Below, one piece after another: positions 56,001 to 63,242 of a DNA stretch of 64,000 nt. A program made the position numbers and the translations under genes. The stretch comes from Enterobacter pseudoroggenkampii (lineage in GTDB: Bacteria > Pseudomonadota > Gammaproteobacteria > Enterobacterales > Enterobacteriaceae): NCBI RefSeq assembly GCF_026420145.1, contig NZ_JAPMLV010000001.1, positions 1,116,001 to 1,180,000 of the forward strand, read 5' to 3'. Below the pieces are notes generated by a model. It worked only from the letters and a program-made list of their open reading frames with translations. It did no database searches and was not told the origin of the DNA. Each line of letters starts with the position of its first letter. Within the stretch, counting starts at the first letter, position 1.

Positions 56001-58614
56001 GCGGTTTATGAACGAGATCCCATGCTATGCTAAGCGCCGCAGGAAGAAACCATATTAGCGTAAGCACGCTAAACCAGTATAAAGGGTTGGGGAGCCAGAG
56101 CAGCGTGCTCAATACAAGCAGCATGATCGACGGCGCTACCAGGCTGCGTCGGAGATTATCCAATAATTTCCAACGAGAAAGAATGGACAATGGATTTTTT
56201 TCCCTGCTTCCGTCAGCTTTTCTGACCCGAACCCTTAACCAATTGAGCAGTTGCCAATCTCCGCGGATCCAGCGCGTACGACGTGCGACGTCTGAGATAT
56301 AATTAGTTGGATATTGTTCGTAAAGTAAAACGTCGCTCAGCAGACCAGAGCGGGCGTAACATCCTTCGAGCAGGTCGTGACTGAGTACGAGATTTTCCGG
56401 ACAGACGTTGGCAGTGGACTGGACAAAAATATCTACATCATAGATACCTTTGCCTACGAACGATCCCTCGCCAAAAAGATCCTGATATATATCTGAAGAC
56501 ATCATCGAATAGGGATTATTACCCGGGATGCTGCTGCGCATGGCGGCGTAGTGCCCCTGACCGTAAAGAGGCATTTCCTCTGCTAAGCCTGGCTGTAAAA
56601 TTCCGTACCCTTTAACGACTCGTTGGAACGTTGGATCATATTCTGGTTTATTCAGCGGATGCGCCATTGTGGCCACCAGTTTATGGGCGGTATCGCGAGG
56701 AAGGAGCGTATCACTGTCAAGAGTGATGACGTATTTAATCCGTCCGGGCAAAGCCTGCGAGGGAAAGCCTGCAACGCTCGAAAACTGGGTTCCCGGTTGG
56801 CGTAACCAGCTGTTAAGAAGAGCTAGTTTGCCCCGCTTGCGTTCATATCCCATCCAGATTCTCTGCGAATCGTTCCACACCGGCTGGCGGTGCAGTAGAT
56901 AAAATCGAGATCGGCCGCTAGGGTTGCGCCGATTAAGTCTCTGCGTCTCAGCAATCGCTTGCCTTAAAAGGACAGTGTTTTCCTCGGTATCCTCAGTTAA
57001 TGAATCCGGAAAATCGGTAAGAAGTGCAAAGCAGAGATTTTCATCTTGATTGCCAAGGCTGCAGACTTCCAAACGAGAGAGAAGTTTGCTGAGGCTTTCA
57101 TAGCTTGTCAGCATGCAAGGGATCGCAACCATTGTGGCATATTCAACTGGTATCCCACTTGAAAAGTCCATCCGCGGCAGAGGTCTGGGAATACGAAAGC
57201 GTGTCGTTGCTTCGCTAAGCATATCGCTGGCGAGTTGACTAATGGCAACAATAAGGGGGAGTGCTAGGGGGATGAGCAACCAGAATATACCCTGTAGTGC
57301 AGTTTCATACAATATGGTAGCCGTAGCGGCCGTGGTCAAGAGACTCAGGCTACCAAGCCATGACAGAAGGGGCGATTTATTCATACTCTGCCGCAGCCAT
57401 TTCAATAGAGACCTTTCAACTGACAACAGTTGTTCGAGTTGTGGCCTTCCACCCCCAAGCAGAAAATAACCGATATGTCGGTGCTCAGGATCTAGACTCG
57501 GTTCGCAAGACATTGCCAACACGCGGTTTGCAACTTCCGGTTCACTCAAGCTCGCATCCCTGGCAAGCGTTTCAATCACATGGCGATAATGATCTCGGGT
57601 GTCGAAGTGCATGCGAGGATATATACCAGCTGGGTCAAGGCGTAAAGTTTGCTCGACTACGCTGATGGTCTCTGCAAAATCAGACCAGTTCGTTTCACTC
57701 AGCAGACGTAAACCCGAAATACTGTTACTGACGGAAAGCTGGCTGGCGGCAAGCTGCTGATTGAAGCGATGAATCAGGATCTCAGTTGTAACACCTTGCT
57801 CTGCAAGACGTTGTTCAATCCAATTCAGAGGGAGTGCAAGAGCATTGCCATGTCCCTGCAGACGACGAACCATTTCAGAGACAAAGGCACTGCTCAGTGG
57901 AGGATGATTACGCGCCATATCGGCAACAATCAAAATTAGGTCGGCGGGAGCATTCTCTGCACAATCAAAAATCCGCATTATCCACATATCTGCAAGATTT
58001 CGCTCCTGCTGGGCCTGGGTCACTTCGTTGCTCACACGACGCAGGTTTTCTATCAGCGCTAGACGCAGCATTCCTGGCAAAGCCCATATCTCCCCCAACG
58101 TCAGAGGTGTCACCTCTTGATAGGCGGAAATATAACTGGTAAGGCTGCTGCTGTCCCAGCGTCCGTCGCCATGCGCTATGGCCTCTGAGGCTAAGTCATA
58201 AATTCTGGGACATCTATGTGGATAGGCTAGTACCGGAAGACCCTTACCAAAGCTTTTCGGTAAGTGCTGGCGTACCATGCGAATCTGCTCTTCAATCAGG
58301 TAATAGTTGTCCAGCAGCCACTCACCTGCGGGCATGATACTCGTTTTTTTTCCTGCATTGAGTAGATAGCAACATCGCGTAATTATCGTTTCATTGTCAG
58401 TTAGTCGTTTAAGAAGGTAGTACGGGAGTATTTCCGGAGACAATTTGTGCGTACGAGCCAGTTTTCTTCCAAAGCGTTCCAACTGAGGGGTAGAAAACAG
58501 TTCCGAACGTAAATAGTTTTCTCCTCCCGAATCGTTGGCTGGGGCTGATATGTGTGCGCTGCCTTCGGGCAGAATACGAGAACGCTTAAACCACGCAATA
58601 GGTTTCATTTTCAT
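50032..58614 (-). CDS. ndvB: NdvB/ChvB-type cyclic beta-1,2-glucan synthase (prophage cargo)
   Basis: 2860 residues; ChvB and NdvB of rhizobia/agrobacteria are about 2830. The N-terminal region of about 400 residues is soluble. Membrane segments lie at about 420-455, 825-860, 895-915 and 950-990. Between the first two is the GT84 glycosyltransferase (ITLDSDTLLPRDTAHKL near residue 633, LSHDLLEGCYARSG, and RRTRWIRGDWQL near 785). The C-terminal half has two carbohydrate-binding-like modules and a GH94 phosphorylase domain (FRDQLQDT near 2414, RCSDDFLWLPLAVCHYV, GDWNDGMNRVG near 2546) that sets ring size. It polymerises UDP-glucose on itself and releases cyclic periplasmic glucan. No frameshift is seen over 8.6 kb. 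Start uses ATG 58614 or 58608. Confidence 0.93.
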   Translation of the reverse strand: MKMKPIAWFKRSRILPEGSAHISAPANDSGGENYLRSELFSTPQLERFGRKLARTHKLSPEILPYYLLKRLTDNETIITRCCYLLNAGKKTSIMPAGEWLLDNYYLIEEQIRMVRQHLPKSFGKGLPVLAYPHRCPRIYDLASEAIAHGDGRWDSSSLTSYISAYQEVTPLTLGEIWALPGMLRLALIENLRRVSNEVTQAQQERNLADMWIMRIFDCAENAPADLILIVADMARNHPPLSSAFVSEMVRRLQGHGNALALPLNWIEQRLAEQGVTTEILIHRFNQQLAASQLSVSNSISGLRLLSETNWSDFAETISVVEQTLRLDPAGIYPRMHFDTRDHYRHVIETLARDASLSEPEVANRVLAMSCEPSLDPEHRHIGYFLLGGGRPQLEQLLSVERSLLKWLRQSMNKSPLLSWLGSLSLLTTAATATILYETALQGIFWLLIPLALPLIVAISQLASDMLSEATTRFRIPRPLPRMDFSSGIPVEYATMVAIPCMLTSYESLSKLLSRLEVCSLGNQDENLCFALLTDFPDSLTEDTEENTVLLRQAIAETQRLNRRNPSGRSRFYLLHRQPVWNDSQRIWMGYERKRGKLALLNSWLRQPGTQFSSVAGFPSQALPGRIKYVITLDSDTLLPRDTAHKLVATMAHPLNKPEYDPTFQRVVKGYGILQPGLAEEMPLYGQGHYAAMRSSIPGNNPYSMMSSDIYQDLFGEGSFVGKGIYDVDIFVQSTANVCPENLVLSHDLLEGCYARSGLLSDVLLYEQYPTNYISDVARRTRWIRGDWQLLNWLRVRVRKADGSREKNPLSILSRWKLLDNLRRSLVAPSIMLLVLSTLLWLPNPLYWFSVLTLIWFLPAALSIAWDLVHKPHRRPLKQHLQLVSAGALKRISRIGLTIMILPHEAGYSLYAIGVTLWRLGVSQRNLNQWVSYNPDNYQSSVSVLGFYREMWLNVACGLSLTSLALVFDPLMLFIALPISFGWCIAPIIMAWLSRQPARKPFLPDHKQKLLLRQTSREIWSFFETFATAKENWLPPDNYQEIPQPTIAHRTSPTNIGLSLLANLTAWDFGYLPGGSVLQRITLTLDSLDNMEHFRGHLYNWYDTRTLAPLSPRYVSSVDSGNMAGHLLTLREGLLAMRNQPILNGERILAGLNDTLLLLEKHWGPGAPDTLKELQKQCFSSVELPSGALYSELKKMRTQCKYLTAASQQEGDLVVRWAEHLEHQLVELCHEWSHLLAWLPPTYPSETLPTLSWLAQSTDTGEGTPPASVITHARLRLDIISELEKRLNDHARMDFAFLYSEATSLLSVGYNCDTNTADKSHYDLLPSEIRLTSYLAIATNQLPMKSWYALGRLFTNIDNETSLMSWSGSMFEYLMPNLVMPNWRGSLLDEMGKSAVTRQINWGKERGVPWGVSESGYYAFDVQRNYQYQAFGVPGLGLRRGLADDMVVAPYATLLALLVYPQKACENLLRLEQSGAHGEYGFYEALDYTPSRLATGQLYAVVQSWMAHHQGMGFQALAHILLDAPMIERFMASPTFMSANLLLQERVPDAVDLYSPRRHFESHEGRVKPVRYEPRVFSHVDSPTPEIQLLSNGHYHLMLTPGGGGYSRWNSISVTRWRSDTTRDNWGSFCYIRDPHTNEVWSNTWQPMGGNANSSDEIIFTDAGAEFRRTFGALSVRTQVVVSPEDDIELRRVTLVHHGRLPRTLELTTYAEVVIAPETSDLAHPAFSNLFIETEIDHSREAILCHRRPRSPDETSPFLFHMMVVHSNDHNEASFETDRAKFIGRGRSPADAAAIYANGPLSNTSGAVLDPVLAIRQVVRLMPGIPITIDIVYGISESRQQSKALLEKYRDYPIAERVFELAWSHSLVVLRQINASEDDATLFNRLASAVLYPCHELRADDQVISRNRRGQSGLWGWGISGDLPIVLHSVTSDESMTSITTLIQAHRYWRLKGLEVDLVILNNSAGGYQQALQTLIMDLIYAGSEASLLDKPGGIFVRNGEHLSSEDKQLLMSVACMYLDDRAGGLNEQLNQRLHSPIKPQRPFVSFVTEGSNRQEDWTPHIEHLFNFNGHGGFSEDGREYQIILKENVPTPAPWSNVLANSCFGSVISEAGQAYSWYENAHEYRLTPWENDPVSDRSGEAFYIRDEESGTVWSPTTLPVRGRGDYLTRHGFGYSVFAHRDSGIDSELTILVGEHDPVKLALLTLSNNSGRTRKLSVTGYVEWTLGESRSRSAPHIVTHTVVVPGGSGVTANNFYGANGEGRIAFFAVNDPNCSLTGDRREFIGRNGSLQKPAAMKLRSLSGNTGAGLDPCGAVQSVTTLIDGDQKTFIFVLGSEENSARAQTILDHYLDENIVRQELDNVHRHWHRMLDKIVVKTPDHSVDKLVNGWLLYQTMACRLMARSGYYQSGGAFGFRDQLQDTLALTHAAPERLRDQIVLCASRQFIEGDVQHWWHPPHGSGVRTRCSDDFLWLPLAVCHYVDTSGDIGILEQMIPYLEGRQLQPGEESVYDTPLISHTEETLWQHCVKAIKHGLRFGQHGLPLMGAGDWNDGMNRVGIEGKGESVWLGFFLFDILKRFATHAERQQDKLVASLCRTEAEHLQKNLNATAWDGEWFRRGYFDDGTPLGSKSSQDCRIDAIAQSWSVLSGATDCGRAGKSMQALDKHLVNSESRLIKLLSPPFDGHGPNPGYIQGYVPGVRENGGQYTHGAIWAVMAFARMGNAERAWQLWSLINPINHASTDEEVAIYRAEPYVMSADVYSIAPHTGRAGWSWYTGSAGWAYRLLTEELMGIKRSGDVLTIHALLPAEWESFSLTYQHDESYYEITITRGNGEYQVILDGIELSDDRIPLKQDGQRHIVEITQN

Positions 58615-58752
58615 TGGGTTGCTCTTTTGCTACGTTAACGCGCAGGAGCAGATGCGAAATCAGTTCAGAAACGTTCTCTCAGGATGGGCGTAAGGCATCG
58701 GGGATTTGACAACTGCTGATATTATATTAAGTGTAGAACATCGGCTGTGAAG

Positions 58753-58917
58753 CTAGCGCGGAGAGATAAAAAGTGCTTTACACCCCGGACAAAGCATGGG
58801 GCTTTTTAGACGCAGTTTAGAGGAAGGCTGAGCGGATTTTAAGCCGCAAACAGGGCAGGTGACAGTTGTGGTTAATACGCTTCCAAAAAGTTTCATTGTG
58901 TAATCGATAACGGACAT
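58753..58917 (-). CDS. Small zinc-ribbon protein (YnfU-like), copy 2
   Basis: 54 residues with GAGAGG eight bases upstream: MSVIDYTMKLFGSVLTTTVT, CPVCGLKSAQ, then LCPGCKALFISPR. Same two-knuckle layout as the protein at 49452 (VxCPVC ... K-L-R-K/L ... L-x-CPxC-x-L-F). It lies upstream of ndvB on the same strand and may share its transcript. Function unknown. Confidence 0.72.
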   Translation of the reverse strand: MSVIDYTMKLFGSVLTTTVTCPVCGLKSAQPSSKLRLKSPMLCPGCKALFISPR

Positions 58918-59229
58918 GATTATTAGCCTCTCAATGAATGTATTTCACTCTATCACATTTGGCTAAAATTAAACCAATTTAATAATCACCCAATTTTTTA
59001 ACATAAGTGAGGTTTTCTTCTCTTTTCTAACTCATCGCTTTCATGTCCGTTTTTGAAGCGAATGAATTCCAACCTTTTAAAATCCTTATGCTATTTTGCA
59101 ACGCAAGATGAGTTTTATCTAGGTTACCGCCTGGATTGAACGCTTGATTTTTTTCTACAAGAAAAATCGGTTGATTCACATTCGATGTTCTGAAAGCGTT
59201 GCAAAATCCGTAAGATAAGTTTATATATA

Positions 59230-59249
59230 TACTGTATATGCATACAGTA
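59230..59249 (+). promoter_or_regulatory. LexA (SOS) box upstream of dinI-like gene
   Basis: TACTGTATATGCATACAGTA is a perfect palindrome with CTGT-N8-ACAG and the ideal flanking TA. It lies 20 bases before the dinI-like ATG, within an AT-rich promoter region (58918-59268) that holds no other gene. Confidence 0.92.
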
Positions 59250-59268
59250 ATTCATTGTGGAGGGAAAA

Positions 59269-59493
59269 ATGACAATCGAGTTAACCATTGATCGCATGAA
59301 GAAACTTCCTGATGGAGCTATACCTGCGCTAGAGTCAGAACTCGTCAAAAAACTCAGTAAACAGTTTGATGATTACCAGCTTACGATTAAGCGTGGCGGC
59401 AATGATGGGTTGACTGTTTTCGGAGGCGACAAGAAGGAGGTCGAACATATCCAGCAGGAGACCTGGAAAAGCGCGGACGAGTGGTTTTATTAA
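59269..59493 (+). CDS. DinI-family SOS protein
   Basis: 74 residues from the ATG at 59269 (GGAGGG upstream). MTIELTIDRMKKLPDGAIPA, then FDDYQLTIKRGG and an acidic end (VEHIQQETWKSADEWFY) fit DinI (81 residues in E. coli), which binds RecA filaments. It has its own consensus LexA box. In a prophage it may modulate induction; it marks the return to phage genes after the cargo. Confidence 0.85.
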   Translation: MTIELTIDRMKKLPDGAIPALESELVKKLSKQFDDYQLTIKRGGNDGLTVFGGDKKEVEHIQQETWKSADEWFY

Positions 59494-59599
59494 TCGCGTG
59501 AATCTCACTGGAGCAGTTTCAAAGAGTATCGCTGTTTGCGTTCCCCTGGCTGTTCCCGATTACTGTTTACCGCGTCAATAAGTCGCTCTGGGGGAAATA

Positions 59600-59842
59600 G
59601 TGTGTAGTGCAGGTGCCTTTAATGCAGATGATCAATGGTACGACGTGGTCAGAAGGGCCGATAAAGCAGTTATCTATAGCTTCCCGGCGGAAGGGAGATA
59701 TCTGGTTTATCGAGTAAATGGAATAGTTTCATTACGACCGTTACTTGAGGATGAAGAGATCTTCACTCTTAACGGGTTCATGCAATTTGCAAAACGACTG
59801 GGGTACCGAGTTACATCACCGTCTGATATTATTCTTTCATAG
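59600..59842 (+). CDS. Hypothetical phage protein
   Basis: 80 residues from a GTG at 59600 preceded by GGGGAAATA. Features: DDQWYDVVRRADKAVIYSFP, YLVYRVNGIVSLRPL, FMQFAKRLGYRV. Family not recognised. It lies between dinI and DUF1367 on the phage-sense strand. Confidence 0.55.
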   Translation: MCSAGAFNADDQWYDVVRRADKAVIYSFPAEGRYLVYRVNGIVSLRPLLEDEEIFTLNGFMQFAKRLGYRVTSPSDIILS

Positions 59843-59881
59843 GCCTGAACAACCTATACCTGATGCGCCACGGAGAGAACC

Positions 59882-60493
59882 ATGGCGCTAGAATTACAAC
59901 TTATCAAACACCATTCAGGAATACTGATCCCGGCCACACCCGAGACCAGCGATATCCTGCAATCCAAAACCCGGCTCGGCGATGTTCTTGTTGCCGAATT
60001 CAGGCGGGTACGAAACCCGGCATTCCACCGGCGCTTTTTCGCGCTTCTTAATCTCGGATTTGAATACTGGGAACCAACCGGCGGGGCTATCTCGAGTAAC
60101 GAGAGGAAGCTGATTACTGGCTACGCCAAGTTCCTGGCTTCGTATGCCGGCAATGAGGGCGCGCTGATCGATGCTGCTGAGCATTATCTTGAGCAGGTTG
60201 CATACCGCCGGGTCACAAATGGCATTAGCCTGTGCAAATCCTTTGACGCTTACCGCTCCTGGGTGATCGTCGAAGCAGGGCACTTTGATGCCATTCAGCT
60301 GCCAGACGGAACACTCAAAAAACATCCTCGAAGCATCTCGTTTGCCAACATGGATGAACTCGAGTTTCAGCAGCTCTATAAAGCTGCGCTCGATGTCCTC
60401 TGGCGCTGGGTCCTGTCCCGTTCATTCCGCAGTCGTGATGAGGCCGAAAATGTCGCCGCGCGGCTGCTTGGCTTCGCGGGGGGATGGGGATGA
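59882..60493 (+). CDS. DUF1367 phage protein
   Basis: 203 residues, start MALELQLIKHHSGILIPATP; FRRVRNPAFHRRFFALLNLGFEYW and SISFANMDELEFQQLYKAAL are typical of DUF1367 proteins found before rusA/ninG in lambdoid phages. Function unknown. Overlaps the next gene (ATGA). Confidence 0.88.
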   Translation: MALELQLIKHHSGILIPATPETSDILQSKTRLGDVLVAEFRRVRNPAFHRRFFALLNLGFEYWEPTGGAISSNERKLITGYAKFLASYAGNEGALIDAAEHYLEQVAYRRVTNGISLCKSFDAYRSWVIVEAGHFDAIQLPDGTLKKHPRSISFANMDELEFQQLYKAALDVLWRWVLSRSFRSRDEAENVAARLLGFAGGWG

Positions 60494-60690
60494 AGAAGAC
60501 CTGGTTCCATCATACCGATTGCAGCACCGAACAGGCCGACGAGCTGGTTAAGCGTTACAAAGCTCGTGGCGTCCGGGTTGAGCGCAGCCTTAACCCGGAT
60601 TATGTGACCTGGACTGTCAGTGCTTTCCTTCCGACCTCAAATACTCCAGCGCGCCCGGATAGCCGCTGGCGAAACCGGATGTGGGAGTGA
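60490..60690 (+). CDS. Small phage protein upstream of rusA
   Basis: 66 residues from the ATG at 60490, coupled to DUF1367. [40 protein letters not shown]. It resembles short proteins commonly next to rusA in Gifsy/Rac-type phages; function unknown. Confidence 0.7.
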   Translation: MKKTWFHHTDCSTEQADELVKRYKARGVRVERSLNPDYVTWTVSAFLPTSNTPARPDSRWRNRMWE

Positions 60691-60692
60691 AC

Positions 60693-61055
60693 GTGAAGAC
60701 ATATCAACTCACTTTGCCCTGGCCGCCGAGCAACAACCGGTATTATCGGCACAACCGCGGGCGTACACACATTAGCGCTGATGGCGTTGCGTACCGTTAT
60801 GCGGTCGCAAGTGTCATTCGAAGCGCCCGGCTTAATATCCGCACGGCCGCTCCACTCAAAATACGTATTGAATGTCACATGCCTGACCGCCGGCGCCGCG
60901 ATCTGGATAACCTGCAGAAGGCTGCATTCGACGCTTTAACCAAGGCGGGGTTATGGCTGGACGACTGCCAGGTTATTGACTATCGCGTTGTGAAAATGCC
61001 TGTCGTTAAGGGCGGAAAATTAGAACTCACCATTACTGAGCTGGAGACCGCATGA
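60693..61055 (+). CDS. rusA: RusA, Holliday-junction resolvase
   Basis: 120 residues from a GTG at 60693 (GGAG five bases upstream), the exact length of E. coli DLP12 RusA. The catalytic Asp residues lie in [22 protein letters not shown] and [11 protein letters not shown], and [19 protein letters not shown] is the DNA-binding N-terminus. It resolves branched DNA during phage recombination and packaging, in keeping with recE/recT. Confidence 0.95.
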   Translation: MKTYQLTLPWPPSNNRYYRHNRGRTHISADGVAYRYAVASVIRSARLNIRTAAPLKIRIECHMPDRRRRDLDNLQKAAFDALTKAGLWLDDCQVIDYRVVKMPVVKGGKLELTITELETA

Positions 61056-61885
61056 ACCTTGAAAACACCCTCAAATATCACTTTGCCAAATCGACAATGA
61101 TTAGCGACTCTCCGCGCGCTTCGGCGTCAGACTTATTAACCGGAACGGATATCATGGCTGCGATGGGCATGACGCAGGAACGGGCAGCATTGGGTTACAG
61201 CGCTTTTCTCGGGAAGATGGGTATCAGCAAGAATGACCGGGAGAGGGCGATCGAATTGCTGGCCCAGTATGCGCTGACCAGGTGCGATCGGGTTGCTGCA
61301 CTGCGCAAACTGGGTGCCGGGGTTAAGCCACTGGTGATGCATCAGCTGGCCACCTTCGCGTTCGAGGACTATTCCCGCAGCGCCGCCAGCGTGAAGCAGT
61401 GCGATGGCTGCAATGGGGAAGGGTTTATCGACGCTGAGGTTTTCAGCATGAAGTCTCATACTCCGGCAAAAGAGAAGAAGTTCGTGAAGATGTCTTTGCA
61501 CATGGGCGCGGAGAATAATCGTCCTTCTGAGTATGAGGTGCATAGACAGGTCAGGGAGGTAGCGCGCGTTCTTTGCCCTCGGTGTAAGGGGAAGAAGGTA
61601 GTAAGCTGTGCCTGTAAAGATTGTCATGGCCGCGGGAAAGCTGTTAGTCAGACTCTTAAAGAGCAGCAGGGCGTTCCGGTACTGGCTGATTGCAAGCGCT
61701 GCAGTGGGCGAGGGTTTGAGCGAATTCCATCAACTGAGGCTTACGCCGCGGTGTGCCAGATAACGGATGCAATCAGCCTCGACACCTGGAAGAAGTCTGT
61801 TAAGCCATTCTACGATCAGCTAATCACCAAGTTTGACATCGAAGAGGCCTGGGCTGATGCGCAGCTGAAGCAGATAACAAAATAG
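61052..61885 (+). CDS. Late antitermination protein Q
   Basis: 277 residues. [20 protein letters not shown] and [21 protein letters not shown] are the hallmark start of the Antiterm (phage 82 Q-type) family. A zinc-binding Cys array has four CxxCxGxG-like motifs ([31 protein letters not shown]). It binds RNA polymerase at the late promoter and lets it pass terminators into holin, lysis and structural genes. It overlaps rusA (ATGA). Confidence 0.92.
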   Translation: MNLENTLKYHFAKSTMISDSPRASASDLLTGTDIMAAMGMTQERAALGYSAFLGKMGISKNDRERAIELLAQYALTRCDRVAALRKLGAGVKPLVMHQLATFAFEDYSRSAASVKQCDGCNGEGFIDAEVFSMKSHTPAKEKKFVKMSLHMGAENNRPSEYEVHRQVREVARVLCPRCKGKKVVSCACKDCHGRGKAVSQTLKEQQGVPVLADCKRCSGRGFERIPSTEAYAAVCQITDAISLDTWKKSVKPFYDQLITKFDIEEAWADAQLKQITK

Positions 61886-61907
61886 GGCGTTATTTTATCG
61901 TGAGCTA

Positions 61908-61997
61908 TTTACTTTTCCCGAATCTGTGGTAATTTTCCTCTAACGATGGGTTATTGCCTTCGTTTAAAGCCCTGCGGTTAACTCCGTGGGGCTTTTT
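61908..61997 (+). promoter_or_regulatory. Putative late promoter PR' and its terminator tR'
   Basis: TTTACT (61908-61913), 16 bases, TAATTT (61930-61935) is a plausible promoter 23 bases after Q. A hairpin AGCCCTGCGG/CCGTGGGGCT with TTAACT loop and five T follows (61968-61997). The arrangement promoter, short leader, terminator matches Q-dependent late control; promoter boxes are weak. Confidence 0.6.
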
Positions 61998-62077
61998 GCT
62001 TAATAGCGACTTAAGAATATCTAAAACCATTCAACCCTGCGGTGACTTATAATTTCCCCAACAACGCAGGAGGGAAT

Positions 62078-62269
62078 ATGGAAGAAGGTTTCTACTGGAT
62101 TCAGCACAACGGTAGGATTCAGGTTGCTTACTTCAGCAATGGCGTTACTGAAGACCTTGAGACGGGACTTACTTTTAATGGTATTTGGCATCTGACACAG
62201 GGTGACGACATCTGCGACAACGGAGAAGCTGAGGTGATTGAAGGCCCTCTCCCTCTACCATTTAGATGA
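62078..62269 (+). CDS. Small hypothetical phage protein
   Basis: 63 residues from the ATG at 62078, after GGAGGG. MEEGFYWIQHNGRIQVAYFS, then GIWHLTQGDDICDNGEAEVIEG. Family not certain; similar short proteins occur in phage late leaders. Lies after tR'. Confidence 0.65.
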   Translation: MEEGFYWIQHNGRIQVAYFSNGVTEDLETGLTFNGIWHLTQGDDICDNGEAEVIEGPLPLPFR

Positions 62270-62506
62270 ATATATTCATCTGATTATGCGGCAGATTCTT
62301 CATACTGCACATATGCTTCTTAAGCATCCTGCGGAATGGATGTTTCTGAAAGCGTTTTTGTGGTGGATCCCCCTAAGCGGAGGGGCGGTTCAGCAGGACA
62401 TTTCTCCAGAGTGTCCAACCAGCGCGCGGAAATGAATGCTGTGATCATTTCCACCGGGAGGCACCCGGCACCACTCCCTCAGTTATTGCCAACTTAGCTA
62501 TTTATG

Positions 62507-62533
62507 CCTGCTTGTCCGAGCAGGTTTTTTTTT
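62507..62533 (+). terminator. Intrinsic terminator in late leader
   Basis: CCTGCT/AGCAGG stem, TGTCCG loop, nine T. Confidence 0.85.
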
Positions 62534-62874
62534 ATTTCTCCCTTGTGTTTTGTAAGAGACCTCAGAGCTAAGAAAGGGTGCTAAACCTCAGTACGTGTTT
62601 TAGCAAAACGATCCTCGAAACATTACAAGCTCGTCTGAGACAAAAAAGCGCGGAGAACGACATCACTCCTCTCCGCAATAATAATTCCATCTTCTGCCCG
62701 ATTGTCTTTCTTTTATCCACAAAAGCTAAAGTTATGAGTTAATGTAAATAATAACAGCTTTAAACTATGTGAGCAGTTAATTATTTTTTTGTTTAAATGA
62801 CTCTCCTTAAGGATTGTTTAATCTATTGCTTTCCTAAGGGAGAAAGAAGCGCCGAAGAGTATCAATCATCATCA

Positions 62875-62898
62875 GGCTGCCGTATGGCAGCCTTTTTT
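62875..62898 (+). terminator. Intrinsic terminator before holin
   Basis: GGCTGCC/GGCAGCC stem, GTAT loop, six T; 42 bases before the holin start. Confidence 0.85.
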
Positions 62899-62939
62899 AT
62901 TTTTATCAACAGCACCCGCACTTAGCGAGGTGAGAGACC

Positions 62940-63242
62940 ATGAAAATGAATGATTCAGGGAACATCTTCACGCAGTTCTTCGCGTGGGTAGCAGCTCTGG
63001 CGTCAGCCATTGGATTTACCACTCAGGATCTGGTGTTCATGTTCTTTGGCGCTGCTGGTCTGCTTATCTCGCTAGCCTCGTACATTAACGGGCGGGTAGA
63101 TGCAAACCGCAGGCGTAGAGAGGATGAGAAGCGAACAAAAATGGTCAATGACTACCTGAAAGGCGTTGGTGATAAACCCCTTCAAGAGCGTCCTGCCGCT
63201 GCAAGCGTGGTCGTTGAGGCATTACAAAAGGAAGGTGAGTGA
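62940..63242 (+). CDS. Phage holin (two-helix type)
   Basis: 100 residues. Two hydrophobic helices, FFAWVAALASAIGF and LVFMFFGAAGLLISLASYI, are followed by a basic, charged tail (NRRRREDEKRTKM). This is the class II holin plan. It overlaps the endolysin gene, completing a holin-endolysin-spanin cassette. It would form inner-membrane lesions or release the SAR endolysin. Confidence 0.85.
   Translation: MKMNDSGNIFTQFFAWVAALASAIGFTTQDLVFMFFGAAGLLISLASYINGRVDANRRRREDEKRTKMVNDYLKGVGDKPLQERPAAASVVVEALQKEGE

Larger units (their letters stand above)
62270..62939 (+). other. Late leader without a recognised gene
   Basis: 670 bases between the small protein and holin. I see no convincing coding region. 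A GC-rich hairpin-forming block lies around 62370-62465 (including GGATCCCCC/GGAGGGGCGG), and two intrinsic terminators are listed separately. It is likely transcribed under Q antitermination and may carry a structured RNA. Confidence 0.5.

Noticed and set aside
50565..58142. Many plus-strand frames of 60-156 residues opposite the glucan synthase
   Set aside because: All are antisense shadows of the intact 2860-codon gene.
62238..62435. 65-residue plus-strand frame in the late leader
   Set aside because: Overlaps the end of the preceding gene, lacks a ribosome-binding site and contains the hairpin-forming block; more likely noncoding.
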